Source: Sedimenticola sp. (GTDB lineage: Bacteria > Pseudomonadota > Gammaproteobacteria > Chromatiales > Chromatiaceae). From it: a stretch of 64,000 nt of DNA. Where the stretch lies: assembly GCA_011051655.1 (NCBI GenBank), contig DRKS01000006.1, forward strand, positions 36,943 to 100,942, in the 5' to 3' direction. The notes beneath the pieces were generated by a model. The model was not told the origin of the DNA, made no database searches, and was given only the letters and a program-made list of their open reading frames with translations. Shown here piece after piece: positions 19,338 through 30,233 of the stretch. The position numbers and the translations under genes were made by a program. Position 1 is the first letter of the stretch, and every line of letters begins with the position of its first letter.

Positions 19338-20617
19338 TCCAAATACCCATCGTTTGCCGCCAGCATCCGGTCAATCAGCCCCGCCAGCTTCTCCAGCGCC
19401 CCCCGGTTCTGCTCCACCACCCGGCGGCCGTTCTCCCCGACCCGGGAGCGCTCGCTGGCGTCCTCCAGCCAGCCCTCCACCACGGCCGCCAGTTCCCCGG
19501 CATTTTCGACGCGCACGGCGGCATGCTCTTGCAGCAGCAGCTCGCTGATGGCGGCGAAGTTGAAGTTGTGGGGACCGAACACCACCGGGACCCCCAGGGC
19601 GGCCGGTTCCAGCATGTTGTGCCCCCCATGTTGTACCAGGCTGCCGCCCACAAAGGCAACATCGGCGCCCGCCAGGAAAACGGGCAATTCCCCCATGCTG
19701 TCACCCAGGAAGACCGAGGTCTCCGGTCCGCAATCCGCCTGGCTGGAGCGCCGCACGAGATTGAATCCCCGCTTCAGGCAAAGAGCGGCCACCCGGTCAA
19801 AGCGCTCGGGGTGGCGGGGCACCAGCACCAGCAGGCAGGCGGGCAGCTGCCGGCGGATGCGCGCATGGGCGTCCAGCACCTGCTCGTCCTCCCCCTCATG
19901 GGTGCTGGCCGCCACCCAGACGGGACGGTCATGCCCCCACGCCCGGCGCACCGCCTCCGCCTGCTCGTTCAGAATGCGCGGCAGCCGGATGTCGAATTTG
20001 ATGCTGCCGGTCACCTCTATCCTGTCCGGCGGCGCCCCGAGAGCAGCGAAGCGCTCGGCGTCCGCCGGGGCCTGGGCGGCGATGAGGCCGATGGTCTCGA
20101 AGGTCTGCCGGGTAAAGGCCCCCAGTCTTGCATAGCCCCTGGCGGAGCGCCCGGAGAGCCGGGCGTTGGCCAGCAGGCTGGGAATGCCCCGGCGCCGGCA
20201 GATGGCCAGCATATTGGGCCAGATCTCGGTCTCCATCAGCACCATCAGCCGCGGCCTGGCCCGGTCGAGGAAGCGCTCTACAATCCAGGGAAGATCGTAC
20301 GGGGCATAGACGTGGAAGAGTTCGGCGCCGAACAGCTCCTTCACCCGCTGGGAGCCCGTCGGCGTGGTGGTGGTGATGACGATGGGTTGGTCCGGATGAC
20401 GCTGCTGCAACAGCCTCACCAGCGGCAGCGCCGCCTGCACCTCACCCACGGAGACGGCATGAATCCACAGGGTGTCCGCCCCGCCGGGGGGCTCGAACAG
20501 GCCGAGGCGCTCCTTCCAGCGGCCCCGGTAGGCGGGCGTCTTCAGGCTGCGCCACAGCAGGCGCAGGAGCATGCAGGGCAGGGCCAGGCAAAGCAGGGCT
20601 GTATAGAGGCCCCTCAT
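19334..20617 (-). CDS. waaA: 3-deoxy-D-manno-octulosonic acid transferase
   Basis: The 427-residue GT-B enzyme has an N-terminal membrane anchor and the WaaA motifs WIHAVSVGEVQAA, MVLMETEIWPNM and VFGPHNFNF. It transfers Kdo from CMP-Kdo to the lipid A precursor at the inner membrane, the first step of the LPS core. ATGA overlaps join it to the upstream aldo/keto reductase gene and the downstream DUF6882 gene. Whether it adds one or two Kdo residues cannot be read from the sequence. Confidence 0.96.
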   Translation of the reverse strand: MRGLYTALLCLALPCMLLRLLWRSLKTPAYRGRWKERLGLFEPPGGADTLWIHAVSVGEVQAALPLVRLLQQRHPDQPIVITTTTPTGSQRVKELFGAELFHVYAPYDLPWIVERFLDRARPRLMVLMETEIWPNMLAICRRRGIPSLLANARLSGRSARGYARLGAFTRQTFETIGLIAAQAPADAERFAALGAPPDRIEVTGSIKFDIRLPRILNEQAEAVRRAWGHDRPVWVAASTHEGEDEQVLDAHARIRRQLPACLLVLVPRHPERFDRVAALCLKRGFNLVRRSSQADCGPETSVFLGDSMGELPVFLAGADVAFVGGSLVQHGGHNMLEPAALGVPVVFGPHNFNFAAISELLLQEHAAVRVENAGELAAVVEGWLEDASERSRVGENGRRVVEQNRGALEKLAGLIDRMLAANDGYLE

Positions 20618-21423
20618 GCCGCACCGCCTTCGGGCTCATTCCCTTCGATCTCCTCCAGGGCCGCCTCCACGGCCATTACGTTGGCCCGCAGATGACCGGG
20701 ATCGATGGTGCCGACGATGATGCCGCTCACCCCCGGCTGGGCGAAGATGAAGCGCATGGCCTCCGCCACGCCCCCCTCTCCGGCATGACCGCTCTGCAGC
20801 GCCTTCTTGATCAGGACGCCCTTGCTGCGCGCCGCGGCGGCCGCCAGCACCGGGAGTTCCTCCCGGTGGGCGGGGTTGCAGGTCACCATGACCATATCCG
20901 TTTCCTCCACCGCCCGCAGGCCGCCCGCCACTGTCTTGGTGGACATGCCGTGGGCGCGGATCAGCCCCCTCTCCTTCAGCTCCCGCAGGGCGTCCAGGGC
21001 GCCCTCCTGCTCCAGGATGCGCAGGTCGTCGCCATCGGAGTGGATGAGCACGGCATCCAGATAATCCGTATTCAGGTGACGCAGGCTCTGCTCGACGGTG
21101 CGCACCGTGGCGGCGTAGGAGAAATCATGACGGGACCGCCCTGCTTCAAAGAACTCCCCCGCCTTGGAGATGATGACCCAGTCCGCCCTCGGGCCCGGCA
21201 GCAGGCGGCCCAGGCGCTCCTCGCTGGCGCCGTAGGCCGGCGCGGTGTCCAGCAGGTTGATCCCCAGCTCGCGGGCCAGCGCAAGCAGGCGGCTGACGGC
21301 GGCGTCATCCGGGATCTCGAAGGGACGGGGATATTTCACCTGCCGGTTGCGCCCGAGCTTGACCGTGCCCAGCCCCAGGGGGCTGATGCGAATGCCGGTG
21401 CCGCCGAGGGGTCTCAGCTCCAT
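20614..21423 (-). CDS. Aldo/keto reductase
   Basis: The 269-residue protein starts MELRPLGGTGIRISPLGLGT and has the aldo/keto reductase tetrad: Asp and Tyr in NLLDTAPAYGASE, Lys in VIISKAGE and His in AVLIHSDGD. Such enzymes are NADPH-dependent carbonyl reductases. The natural substrate is unknown. It overlaps the FAD oxidoreductase gene by 10 bases and waaA by 4, so a role tied to the pair or to LPS sugars is possible but unproven. The frame continues upstream into the neighbour; the ATG at 21423 is the family start. Confidence 0.9.
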   Translation of the reverse strand: MELRPLGGTGIRISPLGLGTVKLGRNRQVKYPRPFEIPDDAAVSRLLALARELGINLLDTAPAYGASEERLGRLLPGPRADWVIISKAGEFFEAGRSRHDFSYAATVRTVEQSLRHLNTDYLDAVLIHSDGDDLRILEQEGALDALRELKERGLIRAHGMSTKTVAGGLRAVEETDMVMVTCNPAHREELPVLAAAAARSKGVLIKKALQSGHAGEGGVAEAMRFIFAQPGVSGIIVGTIDPGHLRANVMAVEAALEEIEGNEPEGGAA

Positions 21424-22595
21424 GCGCCCACCTCTTCCCAGGGCGGCCGCGCCAGGGGCGGCCTGGACAGCCCCTCCAGACGCGGGGTTTCGCCCCCACC
21501 CGGCGTGACGCCCTCCCCTTCGAGGCAGGCCGCCACCGCGTCGGCCAGGCAGGGGGCGAAGGCCAGCTTGGTGGGCCAGGCGGTGATGACGCCGGCGTCG
21601 CTGCGGACGAACCAGGCATCCGGGCGCCTGCCGCCCGGGGTGGCGATCTCCGCCCGGTCGATGCGCCGGGCGGCCCAGCGGACCTGCGACAGGTCCAGCC
21701 AGGGCAAAAGTGCCGCCAGTTCCGCCTTGCCGGCGGCAATCTGGGCGGCCTCGTCCCGCTCCACGCCGCTCTCCGCCACCTGGCCGCCGAGATGCCAGAC
21801 CACCTCGCCGCCGCCCAGGGGATAGCTGGTCACGGTCAGGCGGGGATTGGCGCTGGCGCCCAGGCAATGGGCATGGAGCCCGGGCAGGGGGCCGCGGGCC
21901 ATCAGCATGTGCAGGGGGCGGCGCTGCATGCGGGGGGTCTCGCGGCCCAGCCGGCGCAACAGCGCCTCGTTGCCGGCGCCGGCGCAGAGCACCAGCCGCC
22001 GCGCCCTCAGATTCAGGCAACCCAGGGCCAGGCGGCCCGGCCGCGCCGGATCGAAACGCACCTGTCCGGGCCCCACGGCATAGCAGGCCTCCCCATGCCG
22101 GCGCACCAGCTCCGCCACCAGGGAAGGCACGTCCAGCACCGGCTCTTCCAGGCGGTAGACGTTGCCCTGGAATTGGGGGGTGCGAAACAGGCCGGGCCAG
22201 TCATCCCGCTGTAACGACGCCATGCGGCTGCGCATCAGCCTGCCGGCAAAGAAACCGGCCATGCGTGACCCCAGGTTCTCCGTGGACCAGAGGTATTGAT
22301 GCCGGGACAGCACCCGCACCCGGCTCAGGTCCGGCTCACCGCTGCCGGCCAGGCAGGCGCGCCAGCGCCGGGGCATGTCGCCGATGGCCCGGGCCGACTC
22401 GCTGAGGCTGCCGCTCAGGGCGTATTTGGCGCCGCCGTGGATGATGCCCTGGGCGGCGATGGTCTGGACGCCGCCCAGGCCGCCGGTCTCCAGCAGGATG
22501 GCGGCAAAGCCCGCCCGGCGCAGCCGCGCCAGGGTCCAGAGCCCGGCGATGCCGCCGCCGAAGATGACAACATCCACTGAGGCCCGGTCAGTCAT
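21414..22595 (-). CDS. FAD-dependent oxidoreductase (DAO/GlpA-like)
   Basis: The 393-residue protein opens with a dinucleotide-binding motif, VVIFGGGIAGLWTLARLRRAG, and continues with LLETGGLGGVQTIAAQGIIHGG, typical of the glycerol-3-phosphate/D-amino-acid oxidase fold. FAD contacts are expected near RLVLCAGAGNEALL and at the C-terminus. The substrate is not recognisable. It starts the group ahead of waaA and is separated from hldE by 155 bases with a hairpin. Confidence 0.85.
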   Translation of the reverse strand: MTDRASVDVVIFGGGIAGLWTLARLRRAGFAAILLETGGLGGVQTIAAQGIIHGGAKYALSGSLSESARAIGDMPRRWRACLAGSGEPDLSRVRVLSRHQYLWSTENLGSRMAGFFAGRLMRSRMASLQRDDWPGLFRTPQFQGNVYRLEEPVLDVPSLVAELVRRHGEACYAVGPGQVRFDPARPGRLALGCLNLRARRLVLCAGAGNEALLRRLGRETPRMQRRPLHMLMARGPLPGLHAHCLGASANPRLTVTSYPLGGGEVVWHLGGQVAESGVERDEAAQIAAGKAELAALLPWLDLSQVRWAARRIDRAEIATPGGRRPDAWFVRSDAGVITAWPTKLAFAPCLADAVAACLEGEGVTPGGGETPRLEGLSRPPLARPPWEEVGAWS

Positions 22596-22659
22596 TTTGG
22601 TTCAAAACTGTCCTCGTCATGGGATAAGCGCTTTCCGGCCCACGAAAAATCCCCCTCCA

Positions 22660-22680
22660 TCCCCCTTTTCCAAAGGGGGA
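22660..22680. terminator. C/G-rich hairpin between hldE and the FAD oxidoreductase gene
   Basis: An inverted repeat with 9-base arms (tcccccttt/aaaggggga) and a 3-base loop lies in the 155-base gap downstream of hldE. It may end the msbA-hldE transcript. Flanking ccccctcc and ggaggt extend the symmetry loosely, as in dispersed palindromic repeats of proteobacteria, so a repeat origin is equally likely. Confidence 0.45.
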
Positions 22681-22750
22681 GGTATCCCGGCGGGTTTTCG
22701 GGACGTTCCCGGGAGGAAGAAGGCACTTTATTTCTCAGCGCCCGCCTGGT

Positions 22751-24175
22751 TCATTTTTCCCTGATGGAGTCGACGATGGCGGTGGTGGAGATGCCGTCCA
22801 CGTAGGTCAGAACCCGCACCTCGCCGCCGCTCTCGCGCACGCACTTGGCGCCGGGGATCCTGTCCGGGTCGTTGTCGCCGCCCTTGACCAGGTAGTCCGG
22901 CTTGAGGCGGCAGATCAGCCGCTCGGGGGTGTCTTCACAAAAGGGCACCACCCAGTCCACGCAGGCCAGGGCCGCCAGCACGGTCATGCGCCGGTCCAGG
23001 CTGTTCACCGGCCGGTCCGGCCCCTTGAGCGCGCGCACGGTTTCATCCGTGTTCACCGCCACCACCAGCCGGTCGCCCAGGCGGCTGGCCTGCTCCAGGT
23101 AGGTGACATGGCCGGCATGCAGGATATCGAAACAGCCGTTGGTGAAGACGATGCGCTCCCCCCGCGCACGGGCGGCGGCCACCGCCTGCATCAGCCGCTC
23201 TTCGTCCAGGGCGCCGCGGTGGGCGGCCTGGTATTCGTGCAGGGCCCACTTGAGTTCGTCCACCGTCACCGAGGCGGTGCCCAGCTTGCCCACCACCAGG
23301 CCCGCCGCCAGGTTGGAGAGCTGGGTGGCGGACGCCAGGGGCAGACCGGCCGCCAGGCCGGCGGCCAGGGCCGCTATCACCGTGTCCCCGGCGCCGGTCA
23401 CGTCATAGACCTCGCGGGCGTGGGTGGGCAGATGCCGCGGTTCTTCCCGGCGCTGCAACAGGGTCATGCCGCTCTCGCCGCGGGTGATGAGCAGGGCCTC
23501 CAGATCATGCCGCCGCATCAGCTCCCGGCCGCGGCGCACCAGCGCCGCCTCGTCGTCACAGGCCCCGGCCGCCGCCTCGAACTCCTTCATGTTGGGGGTG
23601 ACCAGGGTGGCCCCCCGGTAGCGGGAAAAGTCACTGCTCTTGGGGTCCACCAGCACGGGCCTGCCCGCGGCCCGGGCCCGCCGGATGAACTCACCGATGT
23701 CGCGCAGCGTCCCCTTGCCATAATCGGAGAGCACCACCAGATCATGGGACGCCAGCAGGGTTTCATACTCCGACAGCAGGGCGCCATGCTCGAAACCGGG
23801 GAAACCGTCCTCGAAGTCCATGCGGATAAGCTGCTGGTGACGGCTGATCACCCGCAGCTTGGTGATGGTGGGAAACCGCTCCAGGCGCTGGAAGCGGCAT
23901 TCCACGCCGGCCTCATGCAGGCCCTGTTCGAGCACCCGGGCCGGCTCATCGTCCCCGGTCAACCCCAGCAGGGTCGCCCGCCCGCCCAGCCCGGCGATGT
24001 TCAGGGCCACGTTGCCGGCCCCGCCCGGGCGGGCCTCGTTTTCACCCACCAGCACCACGGGCACGGGGGCCTCCGGCGAAATGCGGCTGGTGTCTCCGTG
24101 CCAGTAGCGATCAAGCATCACATCACCGGCGACCAGCACGCGCACGCCGTCGAATTGGGGGATATCCAGGGCCAT
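22751..24175 (-). CDS. hldE: Bifunctional heptose-7-phosphate kinase / heptose-1-phosphate adenylyltransferase
   Basis: The 474-residue fusion has a PfkB-type kinase (residues 1-320; GAGNVALNIAGLG and DVTGAGDTVIAALA, with the catalytic Asp in the latter) and a cytidylyltransferase-fold domain (about 340-474; TNGCFDILHAGHVTYLEQA with the HxGH motif). It makes ADP-heptose for the LPS inner core. Both domains look intact and the length is standard. It lies 13 bases after msbA. Confidence 0.98.
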   Translation of the reverse strand: MALDIPQFDGVRVLVAGDVMLDRYWHGDTSRISPEAPVPVVLVGENEARPGGAGNVALNIAGLGGRATLLGLTGDDEPARVLEQGLHEAGVECRFQRLERFPTITKLRVISRHQQLIRMDFEDGFPGFEHGALLSEYETLLASHDLVVLSDYGKGTLRDIGEFIRRARAAGRPVLVDPKSSDFSRYRGATLVTPNMKEFEAAAGACDDEAALVRRGRELMRRHDLEALLITRGESGMTLLQRREEPRHLPTHAREVYDVTGAGDTVIAALAAGLAAGLPLASATQLSNLAAGLVVGKLGTASVTVDELKWALHEYQAAHRGALDEERLMQAVAAARARGERIVFTNGCFDILHAGHVTYLEQASRLGDRLVVAVNTDETVRALKGPDRPVNSLDRRMTVLAALACVDWVVPFCEDTPERLICRLKPDYLVKGGDNDPDRIPGAKCVRESGGEVRVLTYVDGISTTAIVDSIREK

Positions 24176-24188
24176 CAGGTTCGTTCAG

Positions 24189-25940
<1,752 letters not shown>

Positions 25941-25972
25941 GGTGAACGGACTCGAACTGGCGCATGGCTTCT

Positions 25973-26902
25973 TCAGGAATAAATTGGTGGATCAGTCTCA
26001 TCGGGACGCCTGCGAAAGCGCCGGTGAATCCAGAGATACTGGGCGGGATACCGCCTTACCCAGCCCTCGATAATGTCATTGACCCGCTGGGTGTCTGCTT
26101 CAAGATCGCCGCTGGGATAATTCTCCAGGGCCGGCTCCAGCACCACATTGTAACCGTCCCCCCCCTCCCGGCGCACGGTATAAAAAGGCACCACCGCAGC
26201 CCCCGTCAGCCTGGCCAGCCGGGCGGTCGCGGAATTGGTGGACGCCGGCTGGCCAAAAAATTTCACAAACACCGACGCCTTGCGCTGGGTGTTCTGATCC
26301 GGCGCATACCATACCGGGTGATTTCCCTTCAGGCTCCGGATCATTTCCCGCACATTATCCCTGTGTATGGCCTTCACCTCTTTCCGCCCTCTTCTGTCCG
26401 CCATTATCTTCTCAATCACCGGGTTGTCATGCCGGCGGTACATGGCATGGAAAGGCGTGAACATATAAAGCAGCCGCCCTCCGAGATCCAGGGAAGTGAA
26501 ATGGGCGGAAAGCAAAATAACGCCTTTTCCCCGCTCCAGCGCCTTTTCCAGATGCTCCAGTCCCTCGATATGAGCCAGTTTTTGCAGACGGCCGGGGGGC
26601 CACCACCAGCCGATCGGGATCTCAAACAGCCCCATCCCGAGGGACTCGAAATGCTCTTGCAAGACCTGTTGCCGCTTGGCTTCGTCCCATTCCGGGAAAC
26701 AAAGGCGGAGATTGATATCTGCAATATTTCTTCTATCCGTGGCAAAGTGATAACCAAGCCGCCCTATCAGCCGTCCCAGGGATAAGATCCAGGAAAATGG
26801 CAGCAGCACGCTAAGCCATAACAGAAAAATACCGATCCATGTCGGCCAAAAACGGGGAGACGCCAGCGAAAGGCCTGAAGACTGTTTTTTTTGTTTTCTC
26901 AT
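25973..26902 (-). CDS. lpxL: Lipid A late acyltransferase (LpxL/HtrB family)
   Basis: The 309-residue protein has an N-terminal membrane anchor (WIGIFLLWLSVLLPF, about residues 22-36) and the HxxxxD catalytic motif in LLSAHFTSLDLGG near residue 134, followed by RRHDNPVIE and PVWYAPDQN. These enzymes add a secondary acyl chain to Kdo2-lipid A. LpxL and LpxM cannot be told apart by eye. It lies 32 bases upstream of msbA in the same direction. Confidence 0.92.
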   Translation of the reverse strand: MRKQKKQSSGLSLASPRFWPTWIGIFLLWLSVLLPFSWILSLGRLIGRLGYHFATDRRNIADINLRLCFPEWDEAKRQQVLQEHFESLGMGLFEIPIGWWWPPGRLQKLAHIEGLEHLEKALERGKGVILLSAHFTSLDLGGRLLYMFTPFHAMYRRHDNPVIEKIMADRRGRKEVKAIHRDNVREMIRSLKGNHPVWYAPDQNTQRKASVFVKFFGQPASTNSATARLARLTGAAVVPFYTVRREGGDGYNVVLEPALENYPSGDLEADTQRVNDIIEGWVRRYPAQYLWIHRRFRRRPDETDPPIYS

Positions 26903-26953
26903 CTTAACGAATCGTTACTGATCTTGCAGCCCTGATGGTCTGTGGTGAGATGT

Positions 26954-28165
26954 CTAAACAAGCTGAGACAATAAGGTGCGGGCAGAGACAATTTTCGGCC
27001 GCTGAAGCTCAAAACAGTCCTGCTCAACCCAGGGAAGGTCGATAGCCGCTTGAAACGCGTGTCTCACCTTGAGCTGTTGCTGAAAATAACTCAGGTTATC
27101 GGACAGCTTTGCTTTACCGGAGTATTTGGCTTCAACCAGAAACCAGGGATTGCCATCCCGCGACACCAGAAAGTCTACTTCGTGTTTTTGCTTATCCCGT
27201 AAAAAATGCAGATCGAACTCACCCAATCCGGCATCGGTCCAATAATGCACCGCCTTCAACAGGGCGCTGGCGATAAAATTCTCCGCGCGAGCGCCTTGAT
27301 CGGAGAGCTCGGACCAGTCCCAAAGAAAATAAATCGGCTCTTTGCGTAATGACCGGGTGACATTCTTAAACCAGGGACGAATGGCAAAACAGTAGTAGAG
27401 TGATTGCAGGGTATCCAGCCATCTTTTCACGGAATTCACCGAGGCATTGAGTTGGGAAGCCAGGGAGCTGTAACTGGTCAGTTGGCCACAGCGTTGTTGG
27501 ATCAGCCTGGCCAGTACCTCCACTTGCCCCAATTCCTGGATTCGCGTGAGATCCCGCAGATCCTCACGTAATAACTGCTGTGACCGCAACTTCTGCCAGC
27601 GTCGGTGGAAACTCATTTCCTGTCTGATCAGTGGCTCTGGGAATCCACCGTATCGGAATAGACTGTCGAACAGATCATCGTCAATCTTTTTCGGCCGACG
27701 ATAAAGGCTGGCCGGAGCGGCCGTGGGGTCCAACAGTTCAGCAATGGATAATGGGTGCATCCGGTAGCTGAAATAGCGGCCCATCAGGCTGTCGCCACCA
27801 GCTTTGTAGACATCCAGCCGGGCGCTGCCGGTCACCAATGTTCGCACCTCCGCCTCGTAGGTATCGAACCACCCTTTCAGGAATCCCTTCCACCGGCCGT
27901 ATTTACGCAGTTCATCAAATACCGCAATCGGGTTCTCCTCCAACTGACGATCAAGCCCCATTGCAGCAGCGATATGCTCGGGGCCGCGTAGAATCAGCTG
28001 GCGGTCATTCTGATTATCCCAGTTGAAGTAGCGGTTGTTGCCGGATTCTGAGCAAACATCTCGACAGGTCGTGGTCTTCCCCACCTGGCGTGGCCCCATA
28101 ATAAACAGCATCTGCCGATATTGGCGAAGATGGTTCGTAACAAGCGCTTCATATAGGCGTTTCAT
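26954..28165 (-). CDS. ATP-binding AAA protein with DUF4143 C-terminal domain
   Basis: The 403-residue protein has an N-terminal P-loop, FIMGPRQVGKTTTCRDV (about residues 20-36), the switch-like AVFDELRKYGRW, LVTGSARLDVYKAGGDSLMGRY, and a C-terminal DUF4143-type part ending in a nuclease-like KHEVDFLVSRDG...VEAKYSG. This AAA-DUF4143 family is widespread, and its role is unclear. Codon and base use are lower in G+C than the flanking LPS genes, suggesting recent arrival. It is a lone cistron with its own promoter (28174-28215). Confidence 0.88.
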   Translation of the reverse strand: MKRLYEALVTNHLRQYRQMLFIMGPRQVGKTTTCRDVCSESGNNRYFNWDNQNDRQLILRGPEHIAAAMGLDRQLEENPIAVFDELRKYGRWKGFLKGWFDTYEAEVRTLVTGSARLDVYKAGGDSLMGRYFSYRMHPLSIAELLDPTAAPASLYRRPKKIDDDLFDSLFRYGGFPEPLIRQEMSFHRRWQKLRSQQLLREDLRDLTRIQELGQVEVLARLIQQRCGQLTSYSSLASQLNASVNSVKRWLDTLQSLYYCFAIRPWFKNVTRSLRKEPIYFLWDWSELSDQGARAENFIASALLKAVHYWTDAGLGEFDLHFLRDKQKHEVDFLVSRDGNPWFLVEAKYSGKAKLSDNLSYFQQQLKVRHAFQAAIDLPWVEQDCFELQRPKIVSARTLLSQLV

Positions 28166-28173
28166 TGATGATC

Positions 28174-28215
28174 ATTATAACGTACACGGCAAAATGGTCA
28201 TGACTATTTTGCCGT
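28174..28215 (-). promoter_or_regulatory. Promoter with operator-like palindrome for the DUF4143 ATPase gene
   Basis: On the minus strand ATGACC (28196-28201) stands 16 bases from a perfect TATAAT (28174-28179). The ATG of the ATPase gene begins only 8 bases after TATAAT, so a normal start site would give a leaderless transcript. A 30-bp palindrome (28186-28215, arms acggcaaaat/attttgccgt, one mismatched central pair) covers the -35 and would suit a dimeric regulator. It could also act as a terminator for the polysaccharide operon ending at 28251, but no T-run follows. Confidence 0.5.
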
Positions 28216-28250
28216 AACAATTAAAATGATTAAGCGGAAGCCTTGCCGGA

Positions 28251-30035
28251 TCAAGAGGCCTGAGCAATCCGGTTCTCGGGCACGAACTCCCGCAGGCGCC
28301 GCATCAGGCGGGCATCATCAAACTCACCACAGGCCCGCTCCATGTCCTGCATGGCGGCATCCAGCGCGTCCCAATCCACCTTCCGGTGCTGAGCCAACAG
28401 GATCTTTTGATGATCCGTGGGCTGTAACGCCTCCTGATCGTGGAACAGCTCTTCATAGAGCTTTTCACCCGGCCGCAGCCCGATGTATTTTATTTCAATA
28501 TCTTCACCCGGCGTCTTGCCTGAAAGGCGGATCATCTGCTCCGCCAGGTAGCTGATTTTTACCGGTTCATTCATATCCAGCACAAAGATTTCCCCGCCCT
28601 CGCCGATAACGGCCGCCTGCATAATGAGCTGGCAGGCCTCCGGGATGGTCATGAAGTAGCGCTCTATATCCGGATGGGTCACCGTCACCGGCCCGCCCGC
28701 CTCGATCTGCTTGCGAAACAGGGGCACCACGCTGCCGGTGGAACCCAGGACATTGCCGAAGCGCACCGTGACAAACCGGGTCTTGGATCGGGCATTGAGG
28801 TTCTGGCAAAAGATCTCCGCCAGGCGCTTGGTCGACCCCATGACATTGGCGGGGTTTACCGCCTTGTCCGTGGAGATGAGCACGAACTGGGAGCATCCGT
28901 GGCGGTCGGCGGCCTGGGCAACAATCCGGGTCCCCAGCACATTGTTGCTTACCGCCTCGCGCACCTGATGCTCCAGCAGGGGCACGTGCTTGTAGGCCGC
29001 CGCATGGAACACCACGTCCGGCTTGTGCGTGGCAAAAAGCCGCTCGACCGTCCCCCTGTCGCCCACGTCACCGATATACACATGCCGGGAGACGCCTGAA
29101 AATTTTTCACTCAGCTCCAGCTCGATGGCGTAGAGATTGAACTCACTGTGATCCAGCAACAGCAGGCCCGCCGGCTCCAGGCGCGCAATTTGCCGGCACA
29201 GCTCCGAGCCAATGGAGCCGCCGGCGCCGGTAATCAGTATGGTCTTGCCCGCCAGCCCGCTATTGATCGCCGCCCAATCCAGCGACACCGGATCCCGCCC
29301 GAGCAGATCCTCGATGGACACCTCCCGAAGCTGGTTGATGCTCACCTGGCCGGACATCAACGCACCCAGCTCGGGGACCGTACGAAAGGGCACGCCGCTT
29401 TGCTCGCATAGCGCAACCAGCCTGCGGCGCTGGACGGGCCTGGCGGAGGGCACGGCCAGCATCACCAGGTCGATTTGGTGGCTTTGAACCACCCTCGGGA
29501 TCTCGTCACAACCGGCGACTACCGGTATGCCATGCAACTCCTGGCCCTGCCGCCGCTGCTTGTCATCCACAAAGGCCACGGGGATGTATGAATGACCGGT
29601 CTTGCGCAGCAGATCCCGCGCCAGCATCTCGCCTGCTTTGCCGGCGCCCACGATCAGCACCCGCTCCCCCGTGCGCAAATCGATATGGTGATCCTTGAGC
29701 CAGCGGTAAAGCAAACGCGGCCCGCTGAGCAAAATCACCAGCAGCAGGCCGTACAAGACCGGGACCGAACGGGGAACCCCTTCCAGGCGCGTTGCAACGA
29801 ATAGCACCACCGAGACCATGAGCATCCCGATTCCCACGGCCTTCAGGATACGCATGAGGTCGGGTATGGAAGCAAACCGCCAGACGCCCCGGTAGAGGCC
29901 GAAGTAACAAAAGACCCCCACCTGCAGCGGCACCACGGCCAAAAGCGCCGCGACGGCGCTTGTCATCATCGGCTCCGGCACCTCCCCTAAATTGAAGCGC
30001 AGCCAGTAAGCGCCCAGCCAGGCCACGACCACCAT
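28251..30035 (-). CDS. Membrane-bound UDP-GlcNAc-type 4,6-dehydratase (WbpM/CapD/FlaA1-like)
   Basis: The 594-residue protein has about four N-terminal helices, a first Rossmann-like region (VLIVGAGKAGEMLARDLL), and a short-chain dehydrogenase domain with GAGGSIGSELCRQI near residue 272. STDKAVNPANVMGSTKR has Met in place of the usual Tyr (SMK triad), as in WbpM. It would make UDP-4-keto-6-deoxy-GlcNAc for QuiNAc- or FucNAc-type sugars. The frame stays open upstream to 30144 with FINSLRSRGAAFTHDF, resembling the usual N-terminus, yet it has no ATG, GTG or TTG before 30035; the true start may be a CTG at 30101 or 30110. Confidence 0.9.
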   Translation of the reverse strand: MVVVAWLGAYWLRFNLGEVPEPMMTSAVAALLAVVPLQVGVFCYFGLYRGVWRFASIPDLMRILKAVGIGMLMVSVVLFVATRLEGVPRSVPVLYGLLLVILLSGPRLLYRWLKDHHIDLRTGERVLIVGAGKAGEMLARDLLRKTGHSYIPVAFVDDKQRRQGQELHGIPVVAGCDEIPRVVQSHQIDLVMLAVPSARPVQRRRLVALCEQSGVPFRTVPELGALMSGQVSINQLREVSIEDLLGRDPVSLDWAAINSGLAGKTILITGAGGSIGSELCRQIARLEPAGLLLLDHSEFNLYAIELELSEKFSGVSRHVYIGDVGDRGTVERLFATHKPDVVFHAAAYKHVPLLEHQVREAVSNNVLGTRIVAQAADRHGCSQFVLISTDKAVNPANVMGSTKRLAEIFCQNLNARSKTRFVTVRFGNVLGSTGSVVPLFRKQIEAGGPVTVTHPDIERYFMTIPEACQLIMQAAVIGEGGEIFVLDMNEPVKISYLAEQMIRLSGKTPGEDIEIKYIGLRPGEKLYEELFHDQEALQPTDHQKILLAQHRKVDWDALDAAMQDMERACGEFDDARLMRRLREFVPENRIAQAS

Positions 30036-30233
30036 GATGAAGTCATGGGTGAAGGCTGCCCCGCGGGAGCGTAAGCTGTTGATAAAACGGTTTATTTTCA
30101 GTCTCGCCAGAAAATTTGATGTATTTGATGATGGAGCACATCATCCCTGTATGCCGGTTGTCGGGATGGCGCTCCCGCCCGGAATGGAGTGTAACGCATT
30201 GAGATAAAGCAGGCATCAGAAATCCCATGGGAA

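Noticed and set aside
20614..22020. A single 468-residue protein spanning the aldo/keto reductase and part of its neighbour
   Set aside because: The first 199 residues are an out-of-frame reading of the FAD oxidoreductase; the real reductase starts at 21423.
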